The notes under the pieces were generated by a model, which had not been told where the DNA came from, did no database searches, and saw only the letters and a program-made list of their open reading frames with translations. Of a stretch of DNA of 64,000 bases, positions 36,764 through 49,417 are shown in pieces. Numbering within the stretch: the stretch's first letter is position 1; the number at the start of each line of letters is the position of its first letter. This DNA comes from Bugula neritina (Eukaryota; Bryozoa; Gymnolaemata; Cheilostomatida; Bugulidae): positions 7,578,527-7,642,526 of the forward strand of contig OZ037770.1 of assembly GCA_964035545.1 (NCBI GenBank), in the 5' to 3' direction. Position numbers and translations under genes: made by a program.

Positions 36764-37852
36764 GCTATAATAACAATATCGTTCTCTAAAGTGTTTTTAC
36801 TCCATGTTTCACACAAAAACGCACCAGTCTCTAACGCAGCTTGTTCTATTTGCTAATAAGAAATTATTATTTTTGTGACAAATGACACACATGAAAAAAG
36901 TACTTGCCTATGATTTTTGAATAAGACAGCCTAAGATTATTTTTCTAATGGGTGGCTTAAATATAACCGTATATATTTGAAATTATAGGAAAGTTTTAGG
37001 GTATTTCTTCTGTAACTATAACTGAGCTAAATTGACTCTAGAGTCATTATATTAAGATAGTGTAAAATATGCATTTTAACTAATAGCATTGTTTAAAAAA
37101 CCAAATTGCTTACGCATATATAGTTCAGCTTAAATTTATTGGCAAAGCTCAATTGTAATCATTTAAAATATTATCTGCTCATGCTTCTCATTACTTTTTG
37201 CAAAAGTGGTTATTATAATAAAAATCATTATCAGACACAGATTTACTTTTAATTTGGCTTTTTTATAGCTGATCAATATTAATGTTCGCTTTATAGCTAG
37301 AATACCAATTCCTTTGCTTGTTTTCGTCCATATATAGTCTACATTTTTTCAGATGTTTTCACAAAAAATCACTAGAGTAAACTCAGAGAAGTGAAAAACA
37401 CATTTATGATCATCTGCAAAAGATTTTGCTTGTATATATAATAAACTAGCTTCAATAATTTCAAGATTTAACAGATTTGGACAAAGTTGTGGGGAAACAA
37501 CTCCTGTAAAAGTTTAAAGAGCTTTTGTAACTCACTAGGTGGACACAACAATTTAGAGTTTTTATAACAAAAAAATGAGAAGAGTATCTAAAATTATCAG
37601 CAAAATTATTTTGCTTATATAAAATAAATGAGCTTTAATAATTCTAAGATATTTAACTGTTATGAGAAGACAACTCCTGATTCATTTTAAAAGTTTGAAG
37701 TGCTTTTATGGCTAACTGGGTGCACAGAATAGTCTAGAGTTTTCACAGATTAATTAGGACTCTTAAAACTCTACATTTCTAAAAAAAATTGCGTGGCCAC
37801 CTTTCGGTGTGTAGTGAGTAAAAGATAATTGGTGGTTACTTCTAGACTAGTA

Positions 37853-39040
37853 CTAATTTTCAACTTATGCACATATGCACATGCTATGATTACAAAAAGC
37901 ACATGATTAGAAAGCACCAAGCTTAACTAGTCATAAAACATTACTTTTGAGTTCCAAGTAAGTATGAAATTCATTTCAATAGTTACAGTAACAATTGTTT
38001 TATAAATGGACTTCTTTCAACTTTAATACTGCTACCTAAGCTGTTTGTTCAGTTTGATACTTTTCTTCAGATCAAGATGTACATCACAAATGCCATAGAA
38101 TAATTTGTGTCCCATTGACTAGTAAACAAATATATATATTTGTTTGTGCGTGTCTGTGATATATGTGTATATATATATATTCATATGCATGTGTGTGTGT
38201 GTGTGCTTGTGAATGTTTGTATATTATAATCCTATATATATACATGTAGTTATGCATACAGCTAAGGTGATGGAGTAATATCTAATAGCTATGTACCAAG
38301 AACATAGGCTAAGTAGATATACCCAATCAACTTAAGCCATTTACTCTACCTGCAACCAGACTGGTTGACTGAAAGAAGCTGCTATGCCTTGACTGGTTAT
38401 ATTCTATGGTAATTAGAGTTGGAAATAATCAAACCTAGTAAAGGATGTACACAAATTTATTATATAACCGACTTGAATAAACCAAAAGGTAAAACTGTGA
38501 ACATATTTTTACAAAAATTGCAAAATTAGTTCAGCATTATACTCGTATTATAATATAACAAGTCAATTTCAATAAATGTTTAAAACGTTAAAAATAAATT
38601 GATAAAGTGCACTAATATTCACATTGTACAAACATTATGACAGGTGACTAGCATGATAAAGACAAAGTTACTGATGGAGGTTATATATATATATGGCTAT
38701 ACATGGAATAAAATGTGAATATTGAATGATGGATTACAGAACAGTTTCAGTGATAAACTGATAACTAACAACTTATTTTATACAAGAAAAATAGATTTCT
38801 ACTTTAGTGGTTTCATTCATGTGCACAGAGAGTTGTGTCCTCCTATCTTTGCCCACAATGCATCATCATGACTTGCTGACAACACTCTTTATAACATGCT
38901 GATACAAATTATATTAGAGACAGTGTAAACCAGATATCATAACACTCAATATTGATTGGGTGCAGCATGCAGTACGTTGAGACCAATGGTTTCATGTATC
39001 AGAAGAGAGAAGTGTAGTCTTAGAGATCATGTTCACACAA
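37853..39040. other. Region 3' of HDAC8, no gene recognised
   Basis: AT-rich, with a TA/TG microsatellite cluster at about 38130-38215. No coding signal was found. Confidence 0.5.
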
Positions 39041-39069
39041 CCTGCAACATCAACAGATTGCGACAACAT

Positions 39070-39304
39070 GCTACTACCGGTACTACTACTACTACCACTA
39101 CTACTACTACTACTACCATTACTACTACCACTACTACTACTACCACTACTACTACTACTACCACTACCACCACCACTACTACCACCACTACTACCACCAC
39201 TACCACCACTACTACTAATACTACTACTACTAATGTTACTACTACTACCATTATTACTACTACTACTACCGTTGCAACTACTACTATGACTACCGCTGCT
39301 ACTG
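39070..39304. repeat. ACT/ACC triplet microsatellite in HDAC8 3' UTR
   Basis: Imperfect (ACT)n with ACC, ATT and GTT interruptions, starting some 20 bp beyond the HDAC8 stop on the gene strand. It produces low-complexity ORFs (poly-Thr, poly-Leu, poly-Val, poly-Ser) in four frames, none of them genes. Confidence 0.93.
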
Positions 39305-39320
39305 ACAATCTCCACTAGCA

Positions 39321-42300
39321 TTAACAAACCTTATTACTAGTTATACTTGGACTGCAACGAGCATTACCTTTGACAACTCGCAGAAGGGATTCCACAGATG
39401 ATTCTTTATTTTCATTCGGTCTGTTACCACTTGGGACATGCAACTCAAAATCTGGCTTATAATCCATTATACTCTACAGATAGAAGCACGGGAAACATAA
39501 CGCAGGCTATAAAGTGAGACCAGGTGTTATCTATTTAATTTTGAATCACAAGAATACTGACCTCAAGGTCATCGGGAATGTCATTGGGTAGAGATAGCCT
39601 GAGTGCACATGCTGTAAGTAGAGTCCAGACCCGGGCTGTGTTAGTGAAGTTGTAGCCTCCTGTAAAAGGTAATAATGCCGAGTGATATGATTGCTCTCCG
39701 CGCACCACATATAGCTGCATGTAGAGTCCATCCAATGTTATACAGTTTATTACATTCTATTACCGCATCAGTTAAATCATTACTATTACATTTACTTGTA
39801 TGAAATAGGTTGTGATTGCGAGTTCAAGCCATTGGTGATGTAGGAAGAGCATACAACCATAGACTGCATGTTGAGAGACATGTCATTAGCCTTATTAAAC
39901 ATGAATGATAAACAGCTCTGCAGTTTGTCATGTAACCCAAACTATGTTATAATAATTAGAGATTGTCTGTAGAACACAACTAATACAGCTATAATAATAC
40001 AGCTGACGGAGTGATGCTGCTGAAAGACAGTAAGCCATTAGCTTCGTAATGAACTCAGCTCACAACGTTGAGCTATATAAAGAGTACCACCACGCAACAT
40101 CCTACACGGATGCTGTCGGCAGGTTGTAGTAAAATGGTGTACTCAAGTACCAATATGGCTGCTCCTTCCTTCTCATATGAACCAAGCGCGATAATATTTT
40201 TAGAACAAACTATTTAAAAACATTGAAAAAAAATTTTCACATTAGATTTAACCCTTCTAGAAACTATTCATTTATTAATAAATATTGACATAGAATATTT
40301 ACACTGATATTTCTTCCATAGTGATGATTGGAATATTAATGCAAATACTATACATGTACATTAGTTTTGAATCTTAGTAAATAAAGAGGGTTCAAAATAT
40401 TAGTTTGAACACAAGAAAGTCTTGAAGGGGGTAGGATACTCACCCCCTCCGAGTAATAAGGTGGGCAGATTTAAAGCTAGAACAGACTCTACACAGCGTA
40501 CATAGGCATCACTGCTGAGATTGAATGAATCCATTTCGTCGTATGCCAGCCCATCAGCACCACACTGACACACTATGGCCTCAGGCTCAAACCTTTCACA
40601 CACCATTTGGAAGACACTACAAGATGTAGAAAATGGATTAGGTCGGCATATTATGACCGTATAAGACATTTATAACAAGGTAATAAACCCTATTATAAAA
40701 TCATTCAAAGGCAAAAAACACAACCTCAGCTTATACACAATAATTGAACATTACATAATAAAATGAATAGCTAAAATAATTAAACTTGATGGCAATACTT
40801 GATGGTAGTTAAAGGTTGGTGCCTGTGGTGAGACAATGAATGTACTAGAAGCTACAAAAATGTGAGAGACTGGAGCAAATATTGCAAACTATAAAACACA
40901 GCAAACAATAGTGAACAGTTGTGAGTAGTAGTGAGTAGTGAAGAACAGTGAAAAAAGAGAATTGGAGATAGTTATAACAATAACTCTTTCCCAACTCTAA
41001 CGCCACTGCGCTGTTAGCACTAGACACTACTATTACTCTTATTACCACTGCCACTGTTACTAGTTAAAACTACCATACTCATACTATTACTGGTACTGAT
41101 ACTACTACTAACCACCTGACTATCTGTTTATATATGACTACTGTTATTACTCATTTCTCTCTCAGCTAGTGTAAATAGTAAAGTTGGTGAACTCAGAAAA
41201 TACTGATCGGAGCATGAAATATTATCAAACCACGCACAAGCTGTAAGCAATAGCATATATTATACCTCTGAAACAAACGAACATATTGCTGAGTGGTTAT
41301 ACCATCTTTTAGAGGAATGTTTAGGCTGTAGTACAATCCTTTACCATCACCTACATCCTGCATCTTCCCAGACCCTGTATGGTAAGTCAATACAAAACAT
41401 GATGTTTACTTACACATTTACATTTGACACTGTGTCACTGCGTTGCTTACTTACCAAACAATTTATTTATCATATAAACATTTCAAGACGTGTACAAAGA
41501 GGAGAGGTGTATGAAAGCACTAACCACATTATACACAACAACTAGGCTAGCAGAAGGACATAAACCAACTAATGTATGCCGGAACACAACATATACTGAC
41601 TGAGTATCTGTATGTCAAGGAAATATGGCCACTAAATTAAAACTCACTACTGGTAGAACACTTGAAAGCAATTGCCTCACCTACTGAGCATTTCATTTGT
41701 GTTGCCTTGAAGCTGCACAAGTGCAGGCTTTACTTGAGGCAACATTTCTCCAACCTTAAATGTTGAAGCAAACTTCAACGAATTAACAGCTGCTCTCATC
41801 TTCACAATAATTAATGTAAACACGGCACTCAGTTTCACATTGACTGAATGGTGGACGAGAATCTAATTTCCGCTTTATAATAACTGTTGTGAACACTTGA
41901 TTAATTTTACCAAATGTGTGCATTAGTATACATTTTTGAACAAAAATGTTTAAAGCCTGTTGAAATTAAAGTTAAAACATAATATTCATAGAGCATTTAT
42001 AGTATAGAGAATACCAGTTTACCTGGATAGAATCCAGGTGAGTATTTATGTATAGATAAAGTATAAACTTTGTTTGTTGTATAAAATGCATCTTCAACAC
42101 CTGCAAGTATACATGACACTGTATTATAATTACATTATATTATCAGTTTATATCATATTATTAATTTATAATATATTATTACAGTAGTTGCTATTATATT
42201 AGTAGTTCATTACTCACCATCACCATGATGAAGATCTAAGTCTACATATAAAACCCGCTCAAACTTCTCCCTCAACTTCTGTATGGCCAGGACTACGTCA

Positions 42301-44692
42301 TTTATATAGCAGAAACCAGCAGCTTCAAATCTATAGCAAATACATTGCAATATGGGGCTAAATAACGGCATCAGAAGAAACCTGTTATTATTATATTAGA
42401 TGTTACATCAGCTCAAGGTAGGGTGAGAAGAAACTAACTTATAGAGTACAAATTCACAGCATCTATCAGATATGAGATTTAATAGAAAATATAATGCAAG
42501 GGAAAGCAGCAAATTATATGTCAGAGTTTAGTAAACAGTAGATACCGCTTAGCATGGTGCCAGCCACCACACCAGTTGATGGCCACTTCTACTTGCTTAT
42601 TAATGAGAGATTCTGCAGCCATTACAGATGCACCAGCTATGAGAGAGCAGTTATCAAACATTCCCTCCTCCACAGGACAGTCATAGCCTGTAAGATTGGT
42701 TATATCATATAGCAGCTGGTCAGTATACACACATGTTTACTACAGACACATTACATACACATGTTTACTACAGACACATTACATACACATGTTTACTACA
42801 GACACATTACATACACATGTTTACTACAGACACATTACATACACATGTTTACTACAGACACATTACATACACATGTTTACTACAGACACACTACATACAC
42901 ATGTTTACTACAGACACATTACATACACATGTTTACTACAGACACATTACATACACATGTTTACTACAGACACACTACATACACATGTTTATTACAGACA
43001 CACTACATACACATGTTTACTACAGACACATTACATACACATGCTTACTACAGACACATTACATACACATGTTTACTACAGACACATTACATACGCATGT
43101 TTACTACAGACACATTACATACACACATGTTCTAGCAGGGTAGCAGACAGGTCTGTGATAGATAGTAAAGAAAGGCTGCATTGTAGATACGGTGGAGTAA
43201 TTTTCTTAAATGAATCTTGGTGTCAACTTGATAAAATTTAAATGTTTAAATGAGTGTTGAAAACATTTGTGTACTAGACTACGACTACAGTAAAAGCAAT
43301 GGCAAAGGAAAATTTGCACTCTCCCAGTTTAAAAGTGCAATAAACTCTCCAAACTAGCGTTTCACTAGATTTATATTACAATTTCATTAAAAATAACCAT
43401 TTGAATGACTCACGAATATAATTTCAAATAACAGCAAATATAAACAGAAATGTAACAGCATTCACAACTTAATGTTGGTTTGAAGTATATTGGCTATAAC
43501 ATAGAGATATAGTATATAGCTTCAATATAGACTCACCAAGTCCGTACTCTTCCATTACCTCCTTGTCTATCTTTTCTGGGTCATCTTCTGCACACAAATT
43601 GTAGAAGTTTTCTAAATAGTCTTCGGAATGAAAGCTGGAGAGAGCAGACATAGTCAGTCCTTTGGGTTCAATAATCCTGTGACACAGTTATTATAATTAT
43701 TATTGTATTATTTTATAGCAACACCTAAAAGTATGGACCAGTACATACTAGTATGGGTTTATCAGTTGCACATAACAAATACCTAAATGTAATCCTAGCG
43801 AAACATGAATTTAACATGGTATAAATCTGCCACAAGTACTTATATCAGGTAACTAAAATGCTTTTGTGAAAGAATGGAAGAGAGCAAGAGATGTCCCCAT
43901 GTAAATTCTGCCACACGAACACAGCACTGCTATACTGTATTATATACAATCACATTACTTAACCTTGGGTCACATGGAACACAGTTATTTGCGCTGATAT
44001 CGTGCAGGATGAATATTGCAAAAAATTCTTGCGGTAGCAATCTAGTTAACTGATCACTAATTAGTGATACCAGTCTTCTTGTTTCAGTTTTACGTTTTTA
44101 CGATTTCAAAATGAAATAATTTATAGCTTGGGCAGTAAAGCCATTGGCAATTACGATTAAACACTTGAGTTTCAATCTTGCTGACAATGCAGTGTGTAAC
44201 GGGTAACTCATATGTTGTAACTTAGCACCCAAAATATTACCCCATGTGGCCTGAGTTTAAAGGAAGTGTTCTAGTTGTGAGAAAAACAGAGCTCACCTCA
44301 GATGTTCATGCAACCCATATGCCCTGATGAGCTCAGCACAAAGTAGAGCCTGCAATTACAAGATAGAGCATGCAGAACCACAGGTGAACCGACAGACATA
44401 ACAGAAGTGCCAGGGATTACAAGATACACAAGAAATAAAATATAATCGGCAAACAGAGATCAGACAATGAGAAGGTTGAACAATTTAATGTGATAACCAT
44501 GAACACATTTTACACTTTCTACATTGTCTCAAATACAGCAAGAAAATATGTAACATAATATTAGCACTGTGATACAATCACTATTACCCTGCCATGTATA
44601 CGAGGTAACGAGTTACAAGCTTCTACTAGCTGTGGACTGTATGCATACCCAACCGTTCTAGACACGGAATGTTGAAGGTTACCACTTGCCAT
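39321..44692 (-). CDS. HDAC8: Histone deacetylase, class I, HDAC8 type (complete, 10 exons)
   Basis: Exons in gene order: 44692-44588, 44349-44297, 43676-43537, 42687-42546, 42330-42218, 42100-42023, 41374-41266, 40616-40444, 39659-39562, 39473-39321 (stop TAA). All junctions are GT-AG and in phase, giving 387 residues; human HDAC8 has 377. The protein is a zinc-dependent lysine deacetylase. Catalytic features are intact: GGWHHAKR (tandem His), DLDLHHGDG (Asp and His zinc ligands), the second zinc Asp in [11 protein letters not shown], and the catalytic Tyr in [14 protein letters not shown]. The short tail after the catalytic domain ends [15 protein letters not shown] and, as in HDAC8, lacks the long acidic tail of HDAC1/2/3. 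The start MASGNLQHS is the only ATG upstream of [17 protein letters not shown]. The last exon contains an alternative donor-like AAAG|GTAATG, but the uninterrupted frame ends like the family. It appears functional. Confidence 0.94.
39800..39850 (+). mobile_element. SINE remnant, partial copy 3
   Basis: A short stretch (gcgagttcaagccattggtg + atgtaggaagagcat) equals the B-box and start of the body of the tRNA-derived SINE, in the opposite orientation to the copies at 20.4 and 45.1 kb. It lies in HDAC8 intron 8. Confidence 0.6.
42728..43130. repeat. 28-bp minisatellite in HDAC8 intron 3
   Basis: About fourteen copies of acatgtttactacagacaca + ttacatac, beginning about 40 bp from the exon 4 acceptor. 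The unit has no stop in three overlapping plus-strand frames, which makes spurious ORFs (repeating [22 protein letters not shown]-like strings, shown here only in part). Confidence 0.93.
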
Positions 44693-45088
44693 CTCCTAAA
44701 ACCACCAATAAAGAAATGACAAAACTAAAGAAACAATACTGTGTTGCAAAACAAATAAAAATTCTCACTAAGGTCAACTAATGACTGTTTTATTTACATG
44801 TCTTATGCAATATAACTGAGCTACAAAAACAAACACCAAGTTATTTAGATTATTTTGGTCAGCAACAAATAAAATTATCCAATCCTGCAAATAACAATAA
44901 AGAAGTAGTAAACCGTTAGCTATCAACGACGTTACATTACTCCTGCAAATAAAAATACCTACTAAAAAGAAAATTGAAAAACTTATCAACTGTTAAAAAC
45001 AGCAAGATGTGGCAATAAACAGTTTATTTAATTTTTAAAGAAAGTTAATTTTTGCATCATCAGATTCCCAACTATAAGATAGAAAGGG
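44693..45088. promoter_or_regulatory. HDAC8 upstream region
   Basis: About 400 bp between the HDAC8 start and the SINE. AT-rich, with no distinct TATA box or CpG cluster. Assigned as promoter and 5' UTR only by position. Confidence 0.35.
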
Positions 45089-45248
45089 TTTTTGTTAAAG
45101 CGGGCCAAGGACTTATTTAAATGAGGCACGGGAGCAATTATGACTGGATGCTCTTCCTAACATCACCAATGGCCTTTGTCAGGGCTCGAACCCATGACCT
45201 TCGTGTTTACTAGACAAACGCTCTAACCCCTAGACCACGGCTGCTCCC
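45089..45248 (-). mobile_element. tRNA-derived SINE, best copy
   Basis: On the minus strand the element begins GGGAGCAGCCGTGG, has an A-box-like TAGGGGTTAGAGC, and a B-box GGTTCGAGCCC 30-odd bases later, as in tRNA. A non-tRNA body then follows with tgatgttaggaagagcat and ccagtcataattgctcc. Two more partial copies lie in the window. A functional tRNA is unlikely because the 3' acceptor arm is replaced by the SINE body. Confidence 0.82.
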
Positions 45249-45419
45249 TTTCAGATATAAATTTCCTTAATGATTCAAGTCTTTGCAAACAAGAAAACTT
45301 TGCTGAAAATGTTTGTTTTTGGCCATGTATAAATAACTAATTAGCCATTCATAGAGGAAACAAATTTAAATTATTATCATTATGCAGTCATGAAAAAAAA
45401 TTACACAAAATTGTTGTAT

Positions 45420-45690
45420 TATAATGTACTGGCTACAATGTGTAATGCGCATGACATTGCATCATGCAGTTATGTAACCTGTTTGGTAAATATTATTGTA
45501 GTTGTGCTGTTTTCCTTTATGTCCTAAATCCCCTTTATCTTTGTGGTTTTGCAAGCAACCAGTGTGGTCAATGTAACAGACACACTAATTGTATATATTG
45601 TCAGTCTTGAAGAAATGTTTGCAGTGATTAGTTGTGCTTTCTAAATAAAGAGATTTCACTGAACTTTAGATATAATTCTATTACAAGCTA
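45420..45690 (+). repeat. Possible 5' LTR and leader of gypsy-type fragment 1
   Basis: The stretch ends with AATAAA (about 45643) and a CA-rich boundary, then a TTTGGCATTCATCAGTGG-like word before the gag start, where a primer-binding site would be. No second LTR copy was found, so the boundaries are a guess. Confidence 0.3.
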
Positions 45691-45715
45691 TTTTGGCATT
45701 CATCAGTGGTAGAAA

Positions 45716-48700
45716 AATGGCAGTCAGGGTGTCGGACTTAGTGTGAAATTATGAGAACAGTTCAGTTAGTGAAGACTTTACTGAGTGGTGTAAGAAGCTG
45801 GAGCTAGTATCAAAGTTGCAAAAAGTAGATCTTACGCCGTTCTTGCCATTATTTTTGGCAGGTCCGGCATTTGCTGTGTATAAACAGTTTTCAGAAGATG
45901 TTGATTCAGTCCTTTCGAAGTTAAAAGATGAGCTGATGACGTCATTCTGTGACAGCAGTTACTGTGTTTACGATCAACTTAGATCAAAAAGTCTAAAAGA
46001 AGGTAAAGGTGTAGATGTCTATGTAGCTGATAGGTCAGAAAACTCTAGAGCCTTTAGTGAAATATGCATTTATTGCTGGTTTGCCAGTGGATGTTGCTAC
46101 ACAAATAAAATCTGTCGCTGCTGTTGAAAAGTTGAGCTTAGAAGAATTAGTTGGTAGAGCTAGAATAATGTTATCAATAGCAACCGTAGATACTTTGACA
46201 CCTTGTGCTGCTGGTAAGAACAATACTAGAAAGTGTTTTAAATGTTTTTCACAGCATCATTGAGCTAGGAACCGCAACACTGAGAAAAGTCAAAATGGGA
46301 ACATGAATGCTAATCGAAATGCCAATAATCAACAGCAGTACAGAAGATGGAGCATTCAGTGCTATACTTGTGAAGCTTGGGGGCATATTAGTAGGAATTG
46401 CCCACAGGAAAACGGCGTTGGGGCAGTGTCAGCACCGGATGCTCACCTCAACAACTACATTACAATTCGGGGCTACCACTAATAACTTTAAATGTAAACG
46501 GTGTGAATATAAAATCACTAGTAAATAGTGGTTGTGAACGATTGGTAGTTTTAGAAAGAGTTTGTAATCAAATAGGAGTTGCACCATGCGGTCCAGAACG
46601 GAGGGTTCTAATGCTAAATGGACAGATAACTAAATGTGGGGGTGAAGTTTAATTAGCAGTGCAGGGTAAAAATCGTAATCTTTCTGTAAAATTAATAGCT
46701 CCAATGTTAGTAGGTGGTTGCTCTTTAATTTTGGGAATAGGTGCTATTAGTAAATTAGGTGGTGTGACAATTACTAGGAATAAGCAGGTAAAGTTTCCTG
46801 CAGTTGAACCAACAATAGAAGTTGGTAAAGTTAGTGCTGTTAGTGTAGGTGTAGGGGTAGATAAATTCGATAGGACATTAACTAGTAATAGTGCAGGTGA
46901 ACTTTTTGTTTGTGACACTGACTTTAATGCTAAATTTTATAGTAAAAAATGAATAGTAAGGTGGAAATGGGAGAATGGTGAGCTGACATTACAGAACCAA
47001 TGTAATCAGTACGCTGTAAAAGACAAATTCAAACAGAGTTACCATGAGCAGATTCAGCAATGGAATAGTGATGGATGGCTACAATTATATGACAACAAAA
47101 TGCACGGTACAGTCACTGGAATTGTACCATTGATGACTGCTGCTCAAACAAATAAACCAACCCAGGTCCAACCTGTTATGGATTATAGTAGAGAACTCAA
47201 CAAATACATCTACAGTAAGCCCAGTGGTGACACTGCCAGTTGTAGGAAAAATTGAAGAAATGGAGATTACTAGGTGACAATGCCAGTTTGCTGGACTTGA
47301 AAAAAGCTTACTTACAACTTCATATGGATAGTGATTTGCAAAAGATTAAAGCTGTATGGTATGAGGGTAAGATCTATGTGATGACTAGGTTAGGTTTTGG
47401 TTTAAATGTGGCACTTAAAATCATGGCAAAATTTTATCTACAGTGCTGGCTCAAGATGACACCATGGGCAAAGGTACTGATAGTTATATAGATGACATTA
47501 TAGATGATGAGACTGTTGTTTCTGTAGAAGTAGTCTGAAATCATTTGTTGAAGTTTGGTTTGGTATCTAAGGAACCAGAGAAACTGAGTAATGCCTGAGC
47601 TTTAGGGCTAAGGGTTAGAGAAGGGTGTAGAGGTGGCATGTCATATTACAGCTGGCAGCATGATGGTGAGCTCCTATATCTTGAGTCAAATAGCAATATA
47701 AGCAAGCACGAGCTGTTTTCAGTGTGTGGTAAATTGATTGGACATTTTCCTGTAGCAGGGTAGTTTAGGGTAACATGCAGTATTATGAAAAGGTTGACGC
47801 AATCAAATATGTGGGATAGTGCTGTGTCTGACCACGTCTAAAAGATGTTGTTAGAAACATTAGATAGAGTTGCAAAATCTGATCCTGGGAAAGGAAAGTG
47901 ACATGTGGCAATTACTGATACAGGCACTGTATGTTGTGATGCAAGCAGTTTGACAATAGGGGTGTCTGTGCAAATAGATGGCCAGATAGTGGAGAATGAT
48001 TCATGAATGAGAAAACCCAATGATTGCGCCCACATCAAGGTAGCGGAGTTGGAAGCTGTGGTAAAAGGCTTAAATTTGGCTTTAAAATGAAATTTATGCA
48101 GCAATGTAGTGAAAACAGATTCAATGTCAGTATTCAGGTGGGTGACATCCGCCATCAATCATAGTGTTAGACCAAAGGTTCATGGCATGAATGCGATGAT
48201 TGTGAAACAAAGAATAGGTCTCATAGTGGAACTGATAGAAGAGTACAAACTGAAACTGAAAATAAATTTGGTGAAATCAGCTGAGAATTGGGCAGATGCT
48301 CTGACATGGGTGAGTTCGGCATGGCTTAGTAAGCACATAACCTGTGCAAGTGTAGGTGTGACAACTCCTGATGTAGCTGACCTGAAGGATGAAATAGCCA
48401 AGCTGCATGGAATGAATCATTTGGGCATTGAAAGAACATTTTATCTAGCTAAATGTAAGTTTGGAGGAGGTATAGACAAAGAGTTAGTTGGAAGAGTAGT
48501 TAAAGAATGTGCTGTGTGTAGAAGTATTGATCCTTCTCCAGTGCAGTGGAAAAGAGGAGTTCTGGAAGTCAATGAGAACTGGTATAGGCTGGCAATGGAT
48601 GCGAGTCATTATAATCGTGTACCATACGTGACTATTATCGACTGTAGTCCAAAAAGATTCACTTTGTGAATAAAGTTGCAAAATGAGACTGCCGACTGTT

Positions 48701-49417
48701 GCAAATCACTTACTAAAGGTGTTTCAGCAACATGGTCCACCGACAGCGTTACTGTTAGATAACAGACCATGCTTCAGAAGTGACAGATTGAAACAGTTAC
48801 ATAAGCAGCGGGATGTACAGCATATATTTAGCTGTGCTTATAGAGCATCTGGGAATGGTATTTTAGAGCGCAACCACAGGACTATAAAAAGAATGGCAGC
48901 TCAAACTAGATCCTCAATAGAAAATATGGTATTTTGGTACAACACTTTATATAATAACAATGTAGCACCCTCACAAAGCTCATGCAGCTATAATGTAAAG
49001 TTGCCTAAAATATCACCATCAACAATAAGCAAGCCTACAGACATTAAGAAAAATCCCTACAATGTAGGAGACAAAGGTTATATAAAGCTTGTGAATTTCA
49101 AGTGCACGATTGCATGGCCACAGGGAACGATTACTAGGGTTGTGTCGAACACTGCGGTCATGGTAGATAGTATGACACGACATATAAGTGATGTTCGATT
49201 GGCTAATACAGGGAACAGCGAAAGTGGTGAGGTTTCGTCTAGTACAAAACAGCGATCTCAGGTATATGGAGACATTGAAATTAACCTGAGGTCAAATAAT
49301 GCTGATGAGAATGCGGATGCAAATAGAGTTGTGAATGGCGAAAAAGTTGAGGAAGGTGAAAGTGTAGAAGAATTGATTGACTGGCCAGTAAGAGATAGAC
49401 GGCCAGATGGCTTTTAG
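45716..49417 (+). pseudogene. Ty3/gypsy-type retrotransposon, fragment 1 (gag-pol, decayed)
   Basis: Domains in order, in several frames: gag-like 45716-46130 and 46057-46260; a zinc knuckle C-x2-C-x4-H-x4-C at about 46350-46400; aspartic protease at about 46480-46800; reverse transcriptase 47020-47780 with YIDD at 47485-47496; RNase H at about 47900-48310; integrase zinc-binding and core 48390-48670 and 48683-49000; and a C-terminal tail to 49417. Many in-frame stops and frame changes separate them. The protease active-site Asp reads Asn (NSG). The order gag-PR-RT-RH-IN is the gypsy order. No 3' LTR is seen; the pol frame runs straight into a second element near 49410. Confidence 0.85.

Larger units (their letters stand above)
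34686..37849 (-). mobile_element. TIR-bounded DNA element (element 2), coding on minus strand
   Basis: The tips TAGTCTAGAAGTAACC at 34686 and, in reverse complement, at 37849 are identical for 16 bases. A second matching block (AAGGTGGCCAC) lies about 55-65 bp inward in both arms. A 3-bp direct repeat GTA flanks the element (34683-34685, 37850-37852). The 3.2-kb interior carries minus-strand pieces of the same protein type as element 1, with stops and frameshifts. The tips of both elements share TAGTYTRG and the flanking repeats are reverse complements, so I treat them as one transposon group. Confidence 0.78.

Noticed and set aside
38956-39327. Poly-Thr, poly-Leu, poly-Val and poly-Ser ORFs
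   Set aside because: Translation of an imperfect ACT triplet microsatellite in four frames, in the HDAC8 3' untranslated region.
39373-39377. A further HDAC8 donor (AAAG|GTAATG) and an extra 3' exon
   Set aside because: The uninterrupted frame gives a C-terminus of family-like length; no convincing downstream exon beyond the microsatellite.
42696-43241. Overlapping plus-strand ORFs up to 181 codons
   Set aside because: Read-through of the 28-bp minisatellite inside an HDAC8 intron, in three frames at once.
45180-45248. A genuine tRNA gene
   Set aside because: A- and B-box words are present, but the 3' acceptor arm is replaced by SINE body sequence and the segment recurs with that body elsewhere.
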